From NCBI GenBank assembly GCA_000320605.2, contig KB445807.1, positions 125,825 through 189,824 of the forward strand: a stretch of DNA of 64,000 nucleotides, given 5' to 3'. This document shows, piece by piece, positions 11,820 to 24,807 of this stretch. Position 1 is the first letter of the stretch. Each line of letters starts with the position of its first letter. Under the pieces are notes generated by a model, which saw only the letters and a program-made list of their open reading frames with translations, did not search any database and had not been told where the DNA came from. The stretch is from Gelatoporia subvermispora B (Eukaryota > Basidiomycota > Agaricomycetes > Polyporales > Gelatoporiaceae). A program made the translations under genes and the position numbers.

Positions 11820-12931
11820 TTACGGATTCAAGCGTACCCCAATGAAGGACATGAACTCATTCAGGTATTGTTCTCTCGAAGTAGCAGTACCGGCGGTGTC
11901 CGACTTGCGCAGGCCGTAGTCATGGAGGAGCGCCTTCAGGCTGTCCGTTGGGAGCTTGATAAGGCTTGTCACGTCTTGAGGGAACAAAGACGAGGCCTGA
12001 GGAATCCCTATAGGTTCCGTACCAGAAGCTGCGCGCAGCGTGAAGCACTGAACAGAAGCACTGTGTAGAGGAGCTAGACGCACCGATTGCGCCTTCTAGT
12101 GGCCGAAGCAGCGGGTGCAGAGGCTCGTGCAGAGAGGAAGATCTAATGAGAGCATTCTGCCTTCGCGCTTCACTGCGAAATGTATAACGTTCTCTCCGAT
12201 CAGTCGCAATGATGCCGCGACGCTGTACTGTAAGGGACTCACGAATTGTGCAGGTTAGTCTTCACGTTCAGGACCTCGAGCCGGTTCTTGTGCACTTCCT
12301 CGTGCAGCGTGTGCGGTATATGGGCTACGAGCTGCGATCCATTGTATCACAATTGTATCGATGAACAAATGACCAGATAGACGGAAACACCACGAATGAC
12401 CAACCTGATCGCGTACGCGCTGGGCAATCTCTCTACGCACAATCTCCTTCACGATCATGTCCACCTCCTGTGCGAGGCGCCCCCGAACCTGGCGCTTTGT
12501 CTCCTCCTTGAGCATCGCCTGTGCGTCTTGCATACGTTCCTGTTGTACTTTCTGCTTCTGTTCAAAGCGCTCCCGCAACGCGCCGATCTATAAGCCGAAG
12601 CCAAGTATATCCCAGTCTAAGATCATTATTCGACTTTTGGCATAATCGAATATCTTACTTCGTGCAGAGCAGACAGCGTGGGCGCCGTGTTCGCAATGCT
12701 AGCGGTTTGTTCGCTTATACCATCCAGGGCGCACCCAAGAGCGCCCACTGTCAGTTTGAGCACACGCAGATGCTCAGCTAGTATCCCGATGTCTCCGGGC
12801 GTCGAGCCATTAGCTTCATTGTCCGCGACAGTCGTGGATGGACTGGAAGTATTGCGAGTCGTTGGAGACTGTTGAGCACTGGTGGATCGAGCTGCGGCGC
12901 CACCAGTCGTGCATGATCTATTAGCGGCCAT
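11820..12931 (-). CDS. Coiled-coil protein of unknown function
   Basis: Five exons on the minus strand fit phase by phase: 12659-12931, 12405-12587, 12243-12331, 12084-12142 and 11820-12028, giving 270 residues from the ATG at 12931. After a Ser/Thr-rich N-terminus (about 60 residues) comes a helical segment (ILAEHLRVLKLTVGALG). Then follows a long charged coiled coil, about residues 92-152, with ERFEQKQKVQQERMQDA and KEETKRQVRGRLAQEVD. The C-terminal part has DVTSLIKLPTDSLKALLHDY. No signal peptide, membrane segment or known catalytic motif is seen. All splice sites are GT..AG, with donors gtaaga, gttggt, gtgagt and gtgcgt. I do not recognise the family; a structural or adaptor role is only a guess from the coiled coil. 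Confidence 0.75.
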
Positions 12932-14531
12932 TTTCGGCAACTGAGGTACAGACCACAGGCCACAAGCCACAAGGTTGACAGATCAACGGGTTTCTGAGAG
13001 GCTGGCGATCAAGATAGAATACGAGTACAGATAATAGCAACTGCGGTAGATCGAGGCTATAAAGCTATGGACGACAGCCTCAAGATAAGGAGGACCACGC
13101 GCTGAAGGCAGGGCCGAACACGAGGGAGATTACGTTCTCCTCATGGTAACGTGTTCGTAAGCGCAGACTTCCAGGCTGGCTATTGCCCTGTGGTAATGAA
13201 CGTGTCACGAAGTACGCAAGATGCATGTGCAGGCTGCATCGAGGGTATGATTTTCAATTTCGTCCAGAGTAGCAAATCACAGCCAAACCACATTTGCACA
13301 CGCGATGCGATGCCACTTACCATTACCGCTCACCCCGATCGAAGAGACGTGGTCCATCTGCAGCGGTGTGGCTCCATCTGCTCCACCTAAACGCAAGGGG
13401 GTACGAGAAGCACGCCCTGGTCACAGAGTTCTTCGAGTTGTCTTCGATACCTACAATCCCGCCAAGATTGGACCCGAAGTCCACGGCATTCCCGAGTCTC
13501 GACAAGGTACAATAGGACTTCTGCTGTCCAAGTAATGCGCTGGTGGTCAAAATTCTCGGTGATTGAAGCCCAGCAGAATACGAGATTGGCAAGTAGAGTC
13601 TGAGGAGAGCATTGTGCATAGCTTGCACGTTAGACGATCTAGTATGAGTACACCTCTAACTCTTTATGACACGTTCAAAGCGAGGGAGGGCAGTGAGGCA
13701 ACTCACGGATGCGCGACCTGCATTCTTTGACCTAGGATAGCCAATGCCACATTACTCCGCACCAGTAACACCCCGCCAGTCGCGGACATCCGACCTAAAT
13801 GTCATGTCATCTAAGCCGCACTGTAATCTTTTCCACACAGCCAACATGTATCAGTGCATAGAGGATGAGTTGGGGGGCGGGATTTAGATGGCGTGTTCGA
13901 AGCTCAGCGCGGTGCAACTTGGACAGACTGTAAAGGGTGGACTGGTGGTGGTCATTATAAGGATCATATGGCTCTGAAGATGAAGCTCTGCGTTGCGGAG
14001 GGATATGCAGGACATCGCCACCTGAAGACAACAGGCATGCAAAAACGATGTAGAGCGTCATGCATTCATGAGTGGCTATGGGTATGCGGGGCTGTGCAAA
14101 TGCAGTGGCTCCTGTCAGAACAACAACTCGATGCGCAATGGGCGTCTATCGGCCAAGCACTGGTTCGTCTGAGCCACTGCCTGTATGACCTCGCTACCCC
14201 ATCTGTGTCCATTCCCATCGGCCTTCGGCATAGCTGCTGATATGATTAATCTTTCGCATTCTCCGGGTGGCTGTAGTCATAGTGTCACCCGGAAGCTGGT
14301 TTTACCTAGTGTTCAAGCTCCGGCATCGCAGTTCGTACCGAGTCGTCGTGAATCCTATGCTAGCAGTGCCGTACTGCGCTTAGCGTGGCCGCGGGAGCGT
14401 TCTTCTCCAAGCTTCGCGTGTCCAACTTACATGCACAGCCTGCTCCTCGGGCGCTCAAACACATAGGCCGTATAAAGCATGCTGCTCTTGCCCGCGAATT
14501 CTCAACAAATCTTCCTACCACGTATCTTCCA
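12932..14531. other. No supported gene
   Basis: Short open frames only. A piece near 13380-13535 (APPKRKGVREARPGHRVLRV..) has coding-like composition but I find no splice partners. A small GC hairpin (CCGGGTG..CACCCGG) lies near 14263-14293. Confidence 0.4.
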
Positions 14532-15073
14532 ATGGCTCGTGCGTCGCAGAAGTCAACACCCGACCTCATTACATATCGCTACAAGCAAACGATGGCATAT
14601 GTGAAGCCTGCGGACGACCATAGTGTACGCTGACCACTATGTCCAATCTCAAAAGGCCGCTGACGTTCCTACAGAAAGCAGCAGAATATGCGAGGGAGGT
14701 GTTCACAGACCTCTCCACCATATCGGACAGCCGTATCTCGTTCTCAATAACCGTACGGGTGCAAGACAAAATCCAAACAGTGATGATAACGCCAAGAGCA
14801 TGGAGAGACACTATGTCATCACTGGCGAAGTTCGAGATCGTGGACATCTCCGTCACAGAGTCGAGACCATGCACTCCATCCGTCCCCACGCTTACACTTC
14901 CGGAGTATCCTCCTCCTGAATATTCGGCGGCGTCGGAGAAACATACAGACGCATTTCAGGACGAGAAGCACCTATCTTCGGAGTGCAGGTGTTCGTCCCA
15001 GTCTCGTTCGCCATCGCCATCGTCATCTCCAAGATCACCCCTACGATGGTTTCATGACCGGGTGACTCGTTAG
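14532..15073 (+). CDS. Small Agaricomycete-type protein of unknown function
   Basis: Two exons: 14532-14624 (31 codons from MARASQKSTP) and 14675-15073, joined by a 50-bp intron with donor gtacgc and acceptor ctacag, giving 163 residues. The join yields ITYRYKQTMAYVKPADDHS followed by KAAEYAREVFTDLSTI and ISFSITVRVQDKIQTVMI. This compact alpha/beta-looking block resembles an N-terminal domain I have seen in many unnamed Agaricomycete proteins. The C-terminal third is Pro/Ser-rich and includes LPEYPPPEYSA (a PPEY-type motif that could bind WW domains) and a run of SRSPSPSSSPRS. No catalytic residues can be named. The frame is open and the intron convincing; the function is unknown. Confidence 0.65.
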
Positions 15074-16516
15074 ATTCCAGAAGCTCACTGCATGTATTAG
15101 AGGCCACTTGGCGAGTTTGCTTTTGATCGGGTGTAGGACACAATGCGAATTTTGCACATACTAGTCGAACTTGATACCCCCATTGGCTCACGCGAGCAAC
15201 ATCCATACTTCCCGTTACACATACAATGTATATTTATCTAGTTTTACCCACTGTATCTCACTGCATCGGTCTATATCGCATCGAATTTCAGGTTTAGTTT
15301 CGGTCGATTGCGCAGAAGGCATCTGACGGCATTTGTCAAGTTTCAACAAATAGGTAGCTTCATTGGACGACCCACATGGTCCCATAGCGCTGCGCATAGG
15401 TTCTGGATCATGTTCCACAGAGTGTGGCAGAGCAATAATTCCTGACAGAAGTACGCAGGATTTCATACGGTTATAGATGTCGGATCTAGGCGCCAATCTC
15501 TATCATGCATATCTCCTGTACTGTGGATGGTGAAGGCGGTCCTCTACTGTCTAGAATCATCGCATGTCAGATGACGAAACAGCAAATGAAGGATCCTTAT
15601 TGACATAAGCGCCCCCTGCCTTCTTGCCGCCGATGTTCATCTTAGCTGTTTAGAAGCCAATGAGCGATCTCTAAACTAGTACCCAATTACATGAGAGCGC
15701 CACGGCATATAGTTGTCAGGCGGCGCTCAGTCCCATCAAGATTTTAAAGGAATCATCAGCAGAATGTACAGTCAGCTTTCGGGCTCCTTTGGGAGCTTTC
15801 TGTTGCACGAAGCTGGCGAAGCAGAGAAAGCTATGTCGCGGGCTTCTGTAGCTTTGCGTGCGCTTCTGCGGTGCTATATAGACTATGTAAGCTTTTGTTG
15901 CTTTCGTCACCCAAGGAGCTATGGCCGATTTGACCGCTTCGAGCGGATCACGTGACACGACCGAAAGCGCACAAAGGACGGAAAGCACACGAAGCATTCA
16001 AAATGTGCAGAGCGTGCGCGGCGTACAAAGCACACGACGCCACCCGAAAGCCACTCAGGGATGAAAAGTCAACAAAGGGCATTGAATTGGCACATAGAAT
16101 CGTACAGTATTTTGTATACTAACGATGCTATGCTACGGTCCGTGATAAGTTAGACGAAGGGGGAGCGAATAGAGTAGACTACAGATTGTAACAAAGCGTG
16201 TATAGCTTGGGAATGAAGGAAACGAGACGAATTAAAAGCTTACACAAGATAGCGCTTACGCAAATAAGTTGGGTACACGTGAGGCGAGATGCGAGCGGTG
16301 GCAAGGACCGCGGTGCGTGTCACGGCGGATATGACGAAACAAAGTGGCGGCAGAGGGACGAAATATACTGCAGGGTGGGATGACATCGGGAGAGGGGACG
16401 GAGCTGTCGAGATTGGGCGCATAATTCCGGGCAATAGATAGGGCTATAATAATGGCGTCGTCGCGAGATTAGCCTCGGGACATGTATCAAGTCCTACATT
16501 GTACTTACCTTGTCCA
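15074..16516. other. No supported gene
   Basis: Only scattered short frames. Around 15955-16080 there is a degenerate run of CGAAAGC/AAAGCACACGA-like words. Nothing else was seen. Confidence 0.45.
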
Positions 16517-19500
16517 TCACTCACTATCAGATATGATGACCTTCAGAGGCACACCAAGCCATGACGAGAAGGATCTCAGGCTGCCTGAGGTCTTGTATCT
16601 CTTCGAGGCAAGCTTGGCATTGTCGAGCACCTCACGAATTTGTTCTTGCTTTAGTTGTTGAATACACACGGCGTACCCTTCGACTGTCGAGACGAATGTG
16701 TCCTTGCTGAAATTGACGTCGGAGGTGGTCATTGTACCCAAAGAAGTGGGTACAGGTCGAATCTTTGTTGGTCTGACTCTGATGTCCTGACTCAACCGGC
16801 CTGACTTGGCGATGTCGTCATTGTCATTGACATCGTCATGGGGCACGTCGGCAGCAATCGTGGGATCACCATCGGAGCCCTTGACGAAATGCATGCGACC
16901 ATTTGCATACAGTCTGTAGGCTCGTTCAACCTGGCGAGATGATCAATACGAGGTGATGCATATATACTGTCAGTGCCCTACCGCTGCTGAAGCAAGAGCC
17001 AAACCGCCGATTGGTTTGGGATCCTTCTCCTGGCTCATTTCCAACCAGATTGCGAGACCGTCAATGCGATCATAGTATACCGCGAGGACGTTCGCAATTG
17101 ACTCGCTATGGAAGGAGCCTTTGCCCTTCTATACAAGTTTGAGTGATCAGTGCTAGCAAATTACGGGCTCGGGGGGTGAGAGATACTTACGAGCTTGCCA
17201 CCGACAAACCAACTGTCTTCATACATGAAGCGGTTGCCATTGAGTTTATTCTCAGTGTACTTCTGACACTCTTGCATGCTATGATAGCGCTCGTAGCGGT
17301 CCTCGTGATCTGTGTAACGGTCGAAGTAGGACTTGAGCTGCATCAATGCAGTGGCTGCCATCGCGTTCTTGTACGCGGTGAAGCGCTGAATTGCCTGACT
17401 ATGCGATGAGTAAGCGAGAACTCAAGGAGATAGCTAGAACTTGCCATCTTCATGGTTGGACTGTTGTCCTTGACCCACTCCCCTCGGTTACCAAACATCT
17501 CTGACCAGACCACCCGTGCACCATACCCGTATTTGCTCGGGGTCAGCTTGAGAGGGTTTATCTTGCTCGTGCACCATTCCTCGAAGGTGGCGCCGAACGT
17601 CCTCCAATTCTCCCTTTTGGAGAGCTCCAGAGGGAGCATGGAGAGGGTGACCTTCTTGCACTTCTTCTTCTTCTTGTTCTTCTGTGAACCTTCCTGCAAG
17701 TGAGTCTCGTCGCAGTTGCACTCGTCGCCGCTGCAGTCCTCAGGGTTGTGTGGGCAAAGATCTGAGGTATCGTAGGTGTGACCATTGGCTAATGCTATGG
17801 CACCATAGTCAGCTTGGATGATATTTTCAGCAGGGATACGCTGTTTGTTGTCTGCGTCGGATCCCGAGTGCAGGTCAACATCTTCTTCCTCTTGTTTGAC
17901 ATTGGGCACATGTCTGGTCACAGACTTGGTGGCAGGTTTGGTGGCGGGTTTGGTGACAGACTTAGCGACAGGTGTGGCGGAAGACTTCACAGCGGCCTTG
18001 GTAGCACCGGGAGGTCGGGTTGCCACCTCAGCCTTTTTAACAGCTACCAGGCCCTGAAGATCATCATGTCAGTACTATGTAGACGGTGATGGGAGTGATG
18101 AACAGATTGAAGTGGTTGGACGAGCTTGGTCGTCATCTGCGTGCATAGCCCTGCACTTGACATCCTTGTCGTCATCATCGTAGAACCAAACAGGTTCTTC
18201 TTTGTCTTTCAGCGCCTTGAAGACTTTAAAACGAGAGGCTGAAACCTTCAGTACGACTGAAGAGACTATCTTCTTGTCCTTCGCATTGCCTAGGCCAGAA
18301 GCGGAGAGTGCGGCTGTGTCGGCTGCAGTTGTACGAGTACCAGCTTCCGATTTCTGCTTCTTGTTGACTTTGACTTGGGCGGCATTGTCGTCATCCGACC
18401 CAATATCAGCCGCAGCGCGCTTCTTGGGGCTGGATACTCGTGCAGGCTGGTTGGTTGAATTCATCCCGGCCATAGTAGTCTTCTGCCTCTTGAGCTTCTG
18501 TTAAGACTCGTTGACTCTGGCGTCAGCGTCGGATGCAAGTTGATCCAGCCAATGCTTCTTGCTCTGCAACTTGGTGGAGGGGGCCTGCTTGGTAGACTTG
18601 GGGTCTGCATTCTCTATGTCATTGTCGACGTTCGGAGGCCTCTTGGATATCTTCCTGGGTGGCGGAGGTGGATCCGGAAAATTGTCAATGTCTTCAACAC
18701 TACTACCCGCGAGTGTCAGCTGTGTCCTGGAAGATGACTTTGACGATGCCTTGGGCTTGGAGGAAGTCTTCTTCGAAGCGATACCGGAGCCGCCATGGCC
18801 AGGTTTCTGCGTTTGCAAGGACATATCCCAGCCTGAGTCAACTTCGGAGGCACTTTCCGCTGGCTCCGGTGGAGTTGCGGGAGAGAGGCGTCGGTCAATG
18901 TCGCTGAGTTTGATATGGAGAACCACAATGAATGAAAGCCGGCGAGCGCGTGATCGGCGGGAGATCGACATAAGGTCAGTACGATGCATGACTTCATCAA
19001 GTTGAATACTCATACCTTCCATTTTCGGCAACTCCAGTGCGCTTACCTTGCTGCTTCTTCACTGTCACGCTCAAGGGTACATCGCTGTCAGAGTCACTGT
19101 CGATGTAAATGATCTCAGGTTCAGGTCGGACCTTGCGGAACTCTTCAATCTCGTCTCGAGCTGTCGGCTCATTGACATTCTTCTTGGCTTTCTTCCGCTT
19201 GGCTGGCAGCTCGACTTCGGACTCATCACTGTTCCCGTCGATTGGAGCCTCAATCTCTACATTGTTCTCATCAAGTTCAGCTTGATTGGCCTCGACGCTA
19301 GCTGAATCATCAGTGTCGGGACCACGCTGATCCTTCCTAACGGTCTTCTTTACCGTACTGGCTGTCAACACAACAAGGTTAGTGGCTCTATCTCTCATCC
19401 GGTATGAAAAGTTGCACTCATGTATTTACCTCTACCTTTGTTGGTTTCCGCAGGCCTCTTCCTAGTCTCCTTCGTGACGGGAGGCTTCTTACTGTTGTCT

Positions 19501-19793
19501 GCATACAAACATGCGGTGAGCCTTTACTGGAGTCGACGAGGAAGGCATCACTGACCGGGCTTTTGATTCTTAGTTACCTTAGGCCGTATAACCTCCTTCT
19601 TGTCCTTGGCCTCCTCAGCGGTCACGATCTCATCCTCCATAGCAGCGATCTCCTTCTTGTCAGAAAGCTGCTTTGCTTGGGCCTGCTTCTCCTTCTTGTC
19701 CGCTTCAACGCGCTCCGAAGAACGCTTAGGCTGGGGCAAGTCGACGCGGCCGAGATGCTTGTCAGCGTTGCTGGCGCGAGTTTTCAAAGGCAT
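16517..19793 (-). pseudogene. Decayed unknown high-copy-type protein, partner of the Plavaka gene
   Basis: Many exons can be read from the ATG at 19793 (MPLKTRASNADKHLGRVDLP) down to the stop at 16517. The N-terminal part is basic and acidic, Lys/Asp/Ser-rich, with a helical segment (SDKKEIAAMEDEIVTAEEAK) and a YIDSDSDSDVP acidic motif. The C-terminal part has a folded-looking region: WRTFGATFEEWC, ATALMQLKSYFDRYTDHEDRY, NRFMYEDSWFVGGK, KGKGSFHSESIANVLAVYY and PIGGLALASAAVERAYRLY. The ending is KVIISDSE. It belongs to a family I recall as very abundant in Agaricomycetes with no assigned function. A TAA at 18501-18503 interrupts the frame (CAA by one transition); the reading resumes after it. 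Exon edges are approximate. Confidence 0.6.
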
Positions 19794-20076
19794 AACGGTG
19801 AAGTTGGAAACTGGTTCGTGGGTTGTTGGAGTCTGTGGAGTCGGGCACAGGTCAGATATAAAGGGCTCGAAGGCACTCGGTGGGTGATGGTTGCGAGACT
19901 TGAACATTCCTGGATAATCCCCACTGTCTGATGACTTTCCTGCCGACGCTCATACTCCACATACTCCCTTCCCGCTTACCTTGGCTGACGTTCGCTCTAT
20001 TCATTTGTCTTACTACCATCTTGCGAGCAATACAGTGTCTTCCGTCTACCTCAACACATAACTTCATCTGAACATC
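19794..20076. promoter_or_regulatory. Shared divergent upstream region
   Basis: 283 bp separate the start codons of the minus-strand partner gene (19793) and the plus-strand Plavaka transposase (20077). A bidirectional promoter is inferred from geometry only; no specific site was identified. Confidence 0.35.
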
Positions 20077-23000
20077 ATGCAATCTGACCCAGATTTCATT
20101 GTAAAGAAGAATCCTCACATTCGCTGTCCATACCAACCTGTTTGCAAGAAGATATGCAGCCACTACAGTGGACTCACGAGACATATTCGGGCACGGCATG
20201 CCGACGAGCCGCTCCCTCTACTTTCGCCTCCACTCGAGACGAGTTCATTGCACCTCACGGCCTCTCCAAGTCCTGCGCAGAGCCAACGGAGCGACCATCT
20301 CAGACTTACCTCCAGTTCCGAGGATGTCGTCGAGGGCACCATCTTGCAGCTTGACCAAGAGACTACTCAACATGATGTGGACCCTTATTCAAGCGACTCG
20401 GCCGTCTCATCTGAAGATCAAGATGATGGTGATGACGGTGATGACGATGACGCACTTGAACGCTATATGCAGTATATGCAATTAGGCAAGTTTGCAACCA
20501 AACTGGATTGGCAAGATGTCTTCCTGGATAAGGCCACCTTGAACAGAGCATTTCCGCGAGACACACCAACCCCCACCAGTCCACATACGTCTCGTTCACC
20601 CTCTCCGTCGGATGAAGATAACAATCTCCCGCTGCTCATCGATCCCGATTCGGATGATGAAGATGAAGATGAGTTGATTGAATCTGAGGATGAGGATGAG
20701 GAGGTACGGGAAGCAGACAAATTATACGGAGTGGCCGATGCAGAGGGGGGGAGAGAAGATAAGGAGGTTGAAGAACAGCCTGCGGGAAAGGAACCTTCAG
20801 AAGACAATGAAGACATCGGCGCCAATGAGCTTCTTCGTCAGGCTCATCCAAAACTCTCAGGTAATGTCCCGGGTATCTTGGTATCTTCCCTGGCCAACCT
20901 ATAGTTTTCCAGCGCGACCTTGCGATGATGAGGGCAAGTTCTTACCGAAGGATGAAAAACCGGTGCCACGAAAATCTCGTGCTCAAGATGACTACAGTCC
21001 ATTCGAAGACCGTGTCCAATTTGAGACAGCCGACTTCCTGTATACCCGGAATCAGATGTCAGCAGGCCACATCAACTACCTATGTCTCCTGTGGGCAGCG
21101 AGTCTCGCAAAACATCAAGATTCGCCCCCATTCGGAGGGCACAGGCCTCTGTATGAGACCATTGACTCAATCCCTCTCGGGGATGTTGCGTGGACTTCTC
21201 TCACTCTGACTCACAAAGACCAGGCTTCACTCGCCCCCGGTAGTCCTCACTGGAAGGCCGCCGATTATGACGTCTGGTATCGGGACCCGCACTTGGTCAT
21301 ACAGAACATATTGGCTAACCCGGACTTCGATGGCGAGTTTGATTACACGCCCGTCCACGATCATCTTCCCACGAAAGATGGGGGTAGTCTTCGGAGAGAA
21401 GATTTTATATCGGGTGATTGGGCCTGGAAGCAAGCCGTAAGCAGCATCCAGTTTTCTTTTTATCTTCATGTTAATCATTGTGCTTTACCAGGATAAAATC
21501 GACGAAGATCCTGATGCCGTAGGCGCCATGTTCGTGCCCATCATACTCGGTAGCGACAAGACTACAGTGTCGGTCGCGACAGGGCAAACCGAATGCTACC
21601 CACTCTACGCGTCTATTGGCAACGTCCACAACAACGTTCGACGTGCGCATCGTAATGTGCTCGTGCTCATAGGCTTCTTAGCTATTCCTAAAAGTGAGGC
21701 TTGATCAGCTCTTATGTCCATTAACCTGCTGATGATAGGTCAGCTGATAAGAAATATAAAGATGATCCATAGTTCCGGAAATTCTGGCGGCAACTAGTCC
21801 ATTCATCCCTATCAGCCATCCTCAAGTCGCTCAAGCCCGGGATGACGAAATGGGAGGTAGTTCGGTGTCCTGATAGACAATTCCGCCGTGCAATCCACGG
21901 GCTAGGCCCGTACATCGCGGACTACCCCAAACAAGCCTTGATGGCCTGCATTGTTCAGGGGTGGTGCCCAAAGTATAATCTTCATTAAATCTCGGAAAGG
22001 CTATCTGACACATACCTAAATAGATGCACTGCACGTCCTCCCGATTTAGATAAGGGTGGCATACCTTGAAAGAAACGACATACGGAACATATTGTCGAGA
22101 AGCTGACACCGGTGCAGGTTTGGGATGGATATGGCATTGTCTCAGATTTAATGGTAAGTGTGATAGTTCCTTCCTCGTTTGATGAGGTATTGCGATATGT
22201 TTTCTCTTGTGTCGTGGGCTCCCGCTTTCGGTTCCGAGGTTATCAGAATAGAATTCCCGAGATCCCAGGTACGTATACTCAGACTAGATGTTCGTACCAA
22301 TGCTTATCGCACACCACAGCAAATTTGGACAAGTTCCGATCCCCGTGTCGATTGCCTGCCTGCACGCGCTCGGTACTCCGAGTTCTGTGGCCTCAACACT
22401 ACAATGCTATTGCGTTAACTACAGTGCAGCAATAGCACTAGAGGTGCGGAGCTCACATCATCTCAGTGCCTGCTGGAGCTAACATCCTTCGGATTCCCAC
22501 ATGCGTAGTCAAGGCATCGGTCCGGAGAATCAGTCTCCCCGTCATGTTGCACGCTCGTGGTGTGCGCCGCCACTGTTGTGGTGGTTGATATCGTGACATT
22601 TGCGTACTTTCTGCGTGCGCGATGTCAACTGTGCGCCAGGTGCTCCGTGCTCGGGCCACCAGCGGACTATACTCGAATAGGCGCCCAAGTGCGCACGACC
22701 GTCCCATGGCTCTCAAGAATGCGGTTCTGCGGCCATCTCCCGAGACAGTGACGATTCCACACACCCAATGTGCATATCTCCCCGATATGCCTCGGGGTTG
22801 ACGTCCACCGACCTCACGCAGACCTCTCCTGAAGTGACGGACTGGGTATGTCATCTCCTCACTGACTGCTCTCGTGTACACTCATGCTGCGGACCTCGTC
22901 TCAATGAACATACAGCGAGCACTGTTCTGGTGCGCTCTTCACAGGCGATGTTCAGTGGAGATGAGGTCCACAGTGCGATTGCGATCACGTGCATGCGGTA

Positions 23001-24349
23001 AAGATGATCGCACAAGTCCATGTCCACCTTCGCTGCCCTGGTTATGGTAGCCCATTCGCCCACCACTACCCCTGCACAGACCACTCATCATCCCTGACAA
23101 GCATACCTACACTCACCGGGTCTGTGGAGCACCAAGTCATCCCTATCCCGTACAAATCTGGTGTGAAAGTAACATGCATGGTCAACTCAGCTGCAGCAAC
23201 CATCCATGATGGTGCCAGAACTCAACGGTCGGTGTCCAGAGCCGGAGGAACCAATGAGATGCGCGAAGGCCGGATTTCAAGGAAGCAGAAGATCAAGCAC
23301 AACCGTGTGCATAGCAGGCACAACAGTGGACCAGCCGCACAGGCCAGCAGAAGAGGCTGCAGCGGCGTGAGTACGGGAGAAGTCCTAAAGCCCGCGGCAG
23401 TAGATGAGCACAGATAGAAGTACACTATTGAGTGTGCCATCCGAGACCATGAAGGTTGGGCGCAGGTTGTTTGTAGTTGCGTCCAGCATGCTTGATCCCG
23501 CCATCTTACGCGCTAACGCCCGACTCAGACGACCACCTCTCTACCACTAACATCCACCTCGCGACTTCAACAGACGATGCCAACGGAACAAGGTCAGCGC
23601 CAAGTACCTCATCCCGTGTAGAGAGTACTAATACCTTCTGGTAGAGTTACTCATTATGCTCGAAGAACTGCTGAATGCATGAGGTCGGCCGTGGCGACTG
23701 GAGTGGCACCCGATCTGCAAGTATTTGGGGGGTAATGAGCGATGGATAGTGCGAGTGGGACGTAAGTACCTTTCTTTACCGGCAAATTCACAAGGACTCA
23801 TTATACAGTGAGGAATGCTCCCCGCCTGGTGTGGATCGGGTCTGGGAGCGGCAGCACCCAACTCGAAGCTCGCAAGGCCACCCTTGCAGTGGCTGTGGAG
23901 CACGTATCGCAGGAGCCCATGGACAACGTCCTGGCGGTTCTCCCTCGCCCTTCGTGCACTCCGTGTGACTGTGAATTGTGTTCTGCGGCTAGCGGCGCCA
24001 AGTGAGGCGCATTTAACGGGGCACCAGGCTAATCTCACTCATTTCCTCTCCCTCATCGTCCCCACCACTTGCCAGCAACGTCTCTATGTTTGTTACTTGT
24101 CTCCATTGAATAGATTGGTGGCTTATGTTTGAATGATCTGGCATGCAACCTGGAGTACAGGTTACCGAGGAGATCTCGACGGTATGCTTCCATTACTCCT
24201 ATCCAATTCGACTTCAGAGGAGTTGCGACTCTTGGACAACGCTCAAGCTCGTACTGGATGTCTATACGGCCCTGCAGGGCAAGTTTCACAACGACTACCA
24301 TTGCGACTGCCATTGCAACATCGACCGAGACATCATCAGAATGGCACCT

Positions 24350-24745
24350 GGCGTCGTCGATGTCCACGTCCTCCATATCATCACTGAGTCCCCTGCTGCC
24401 GCTATTGCATGCGGCATTGACAAGAAGGATGGCAAGTCACAGATCGTTGTCTATGATCTCGCGAGTCGCACTGTTGATGTCTCCCAACTCCCCTCTGACG
24501 ATGATGCCTTCGACGTCTCCTGGTTCTTCATCGACGATGGTGTCTTCAAAGTTAGCTACTCATGAGGACCTCAATAGCAGCATTGCGACTACCTCATCAA
24601 GAACTCCAAGACTGGCAACAACATTACCACCAACGTGCATGTGCCTAGGCAAGCTCACACGCGGTATCGAGAAGGCCAAGCACACGCTCTCAATCCAACA
24701 GTCAGCTCACACCGAGATCAAGGCCGGAAACGACATCTTCAAGAT
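24350..24745 (+). pseudogene. Hsp70 fragment, copy A
   Basis: Two readable blocks come from the Hsp70 ATPase domain. HVLHIITESPAAAIACGIDK corresponds to the conserved VLRIINEPTAAAIAYGLDK region and is followed by a damaged nucleotide-binding loop (VYDLASRTVDVS in place of YDLGGGTFDVS). Around 24644-24745, GKLTRGIEKAKHTLSIQQS matches the family's REVEKAKRTLSSQ region. Frames shift between blocks, so it cannot encode a chaperone. It overlaps the same part of Hsp70 as copy B further right. Confidence 0.75.
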
Positions 24746-24807
24746 ACACATCCTAAGTACAAGTTTGTACACCCAGAAGTTTGGGGCACCATAAAACATG
24801 TGTCGCC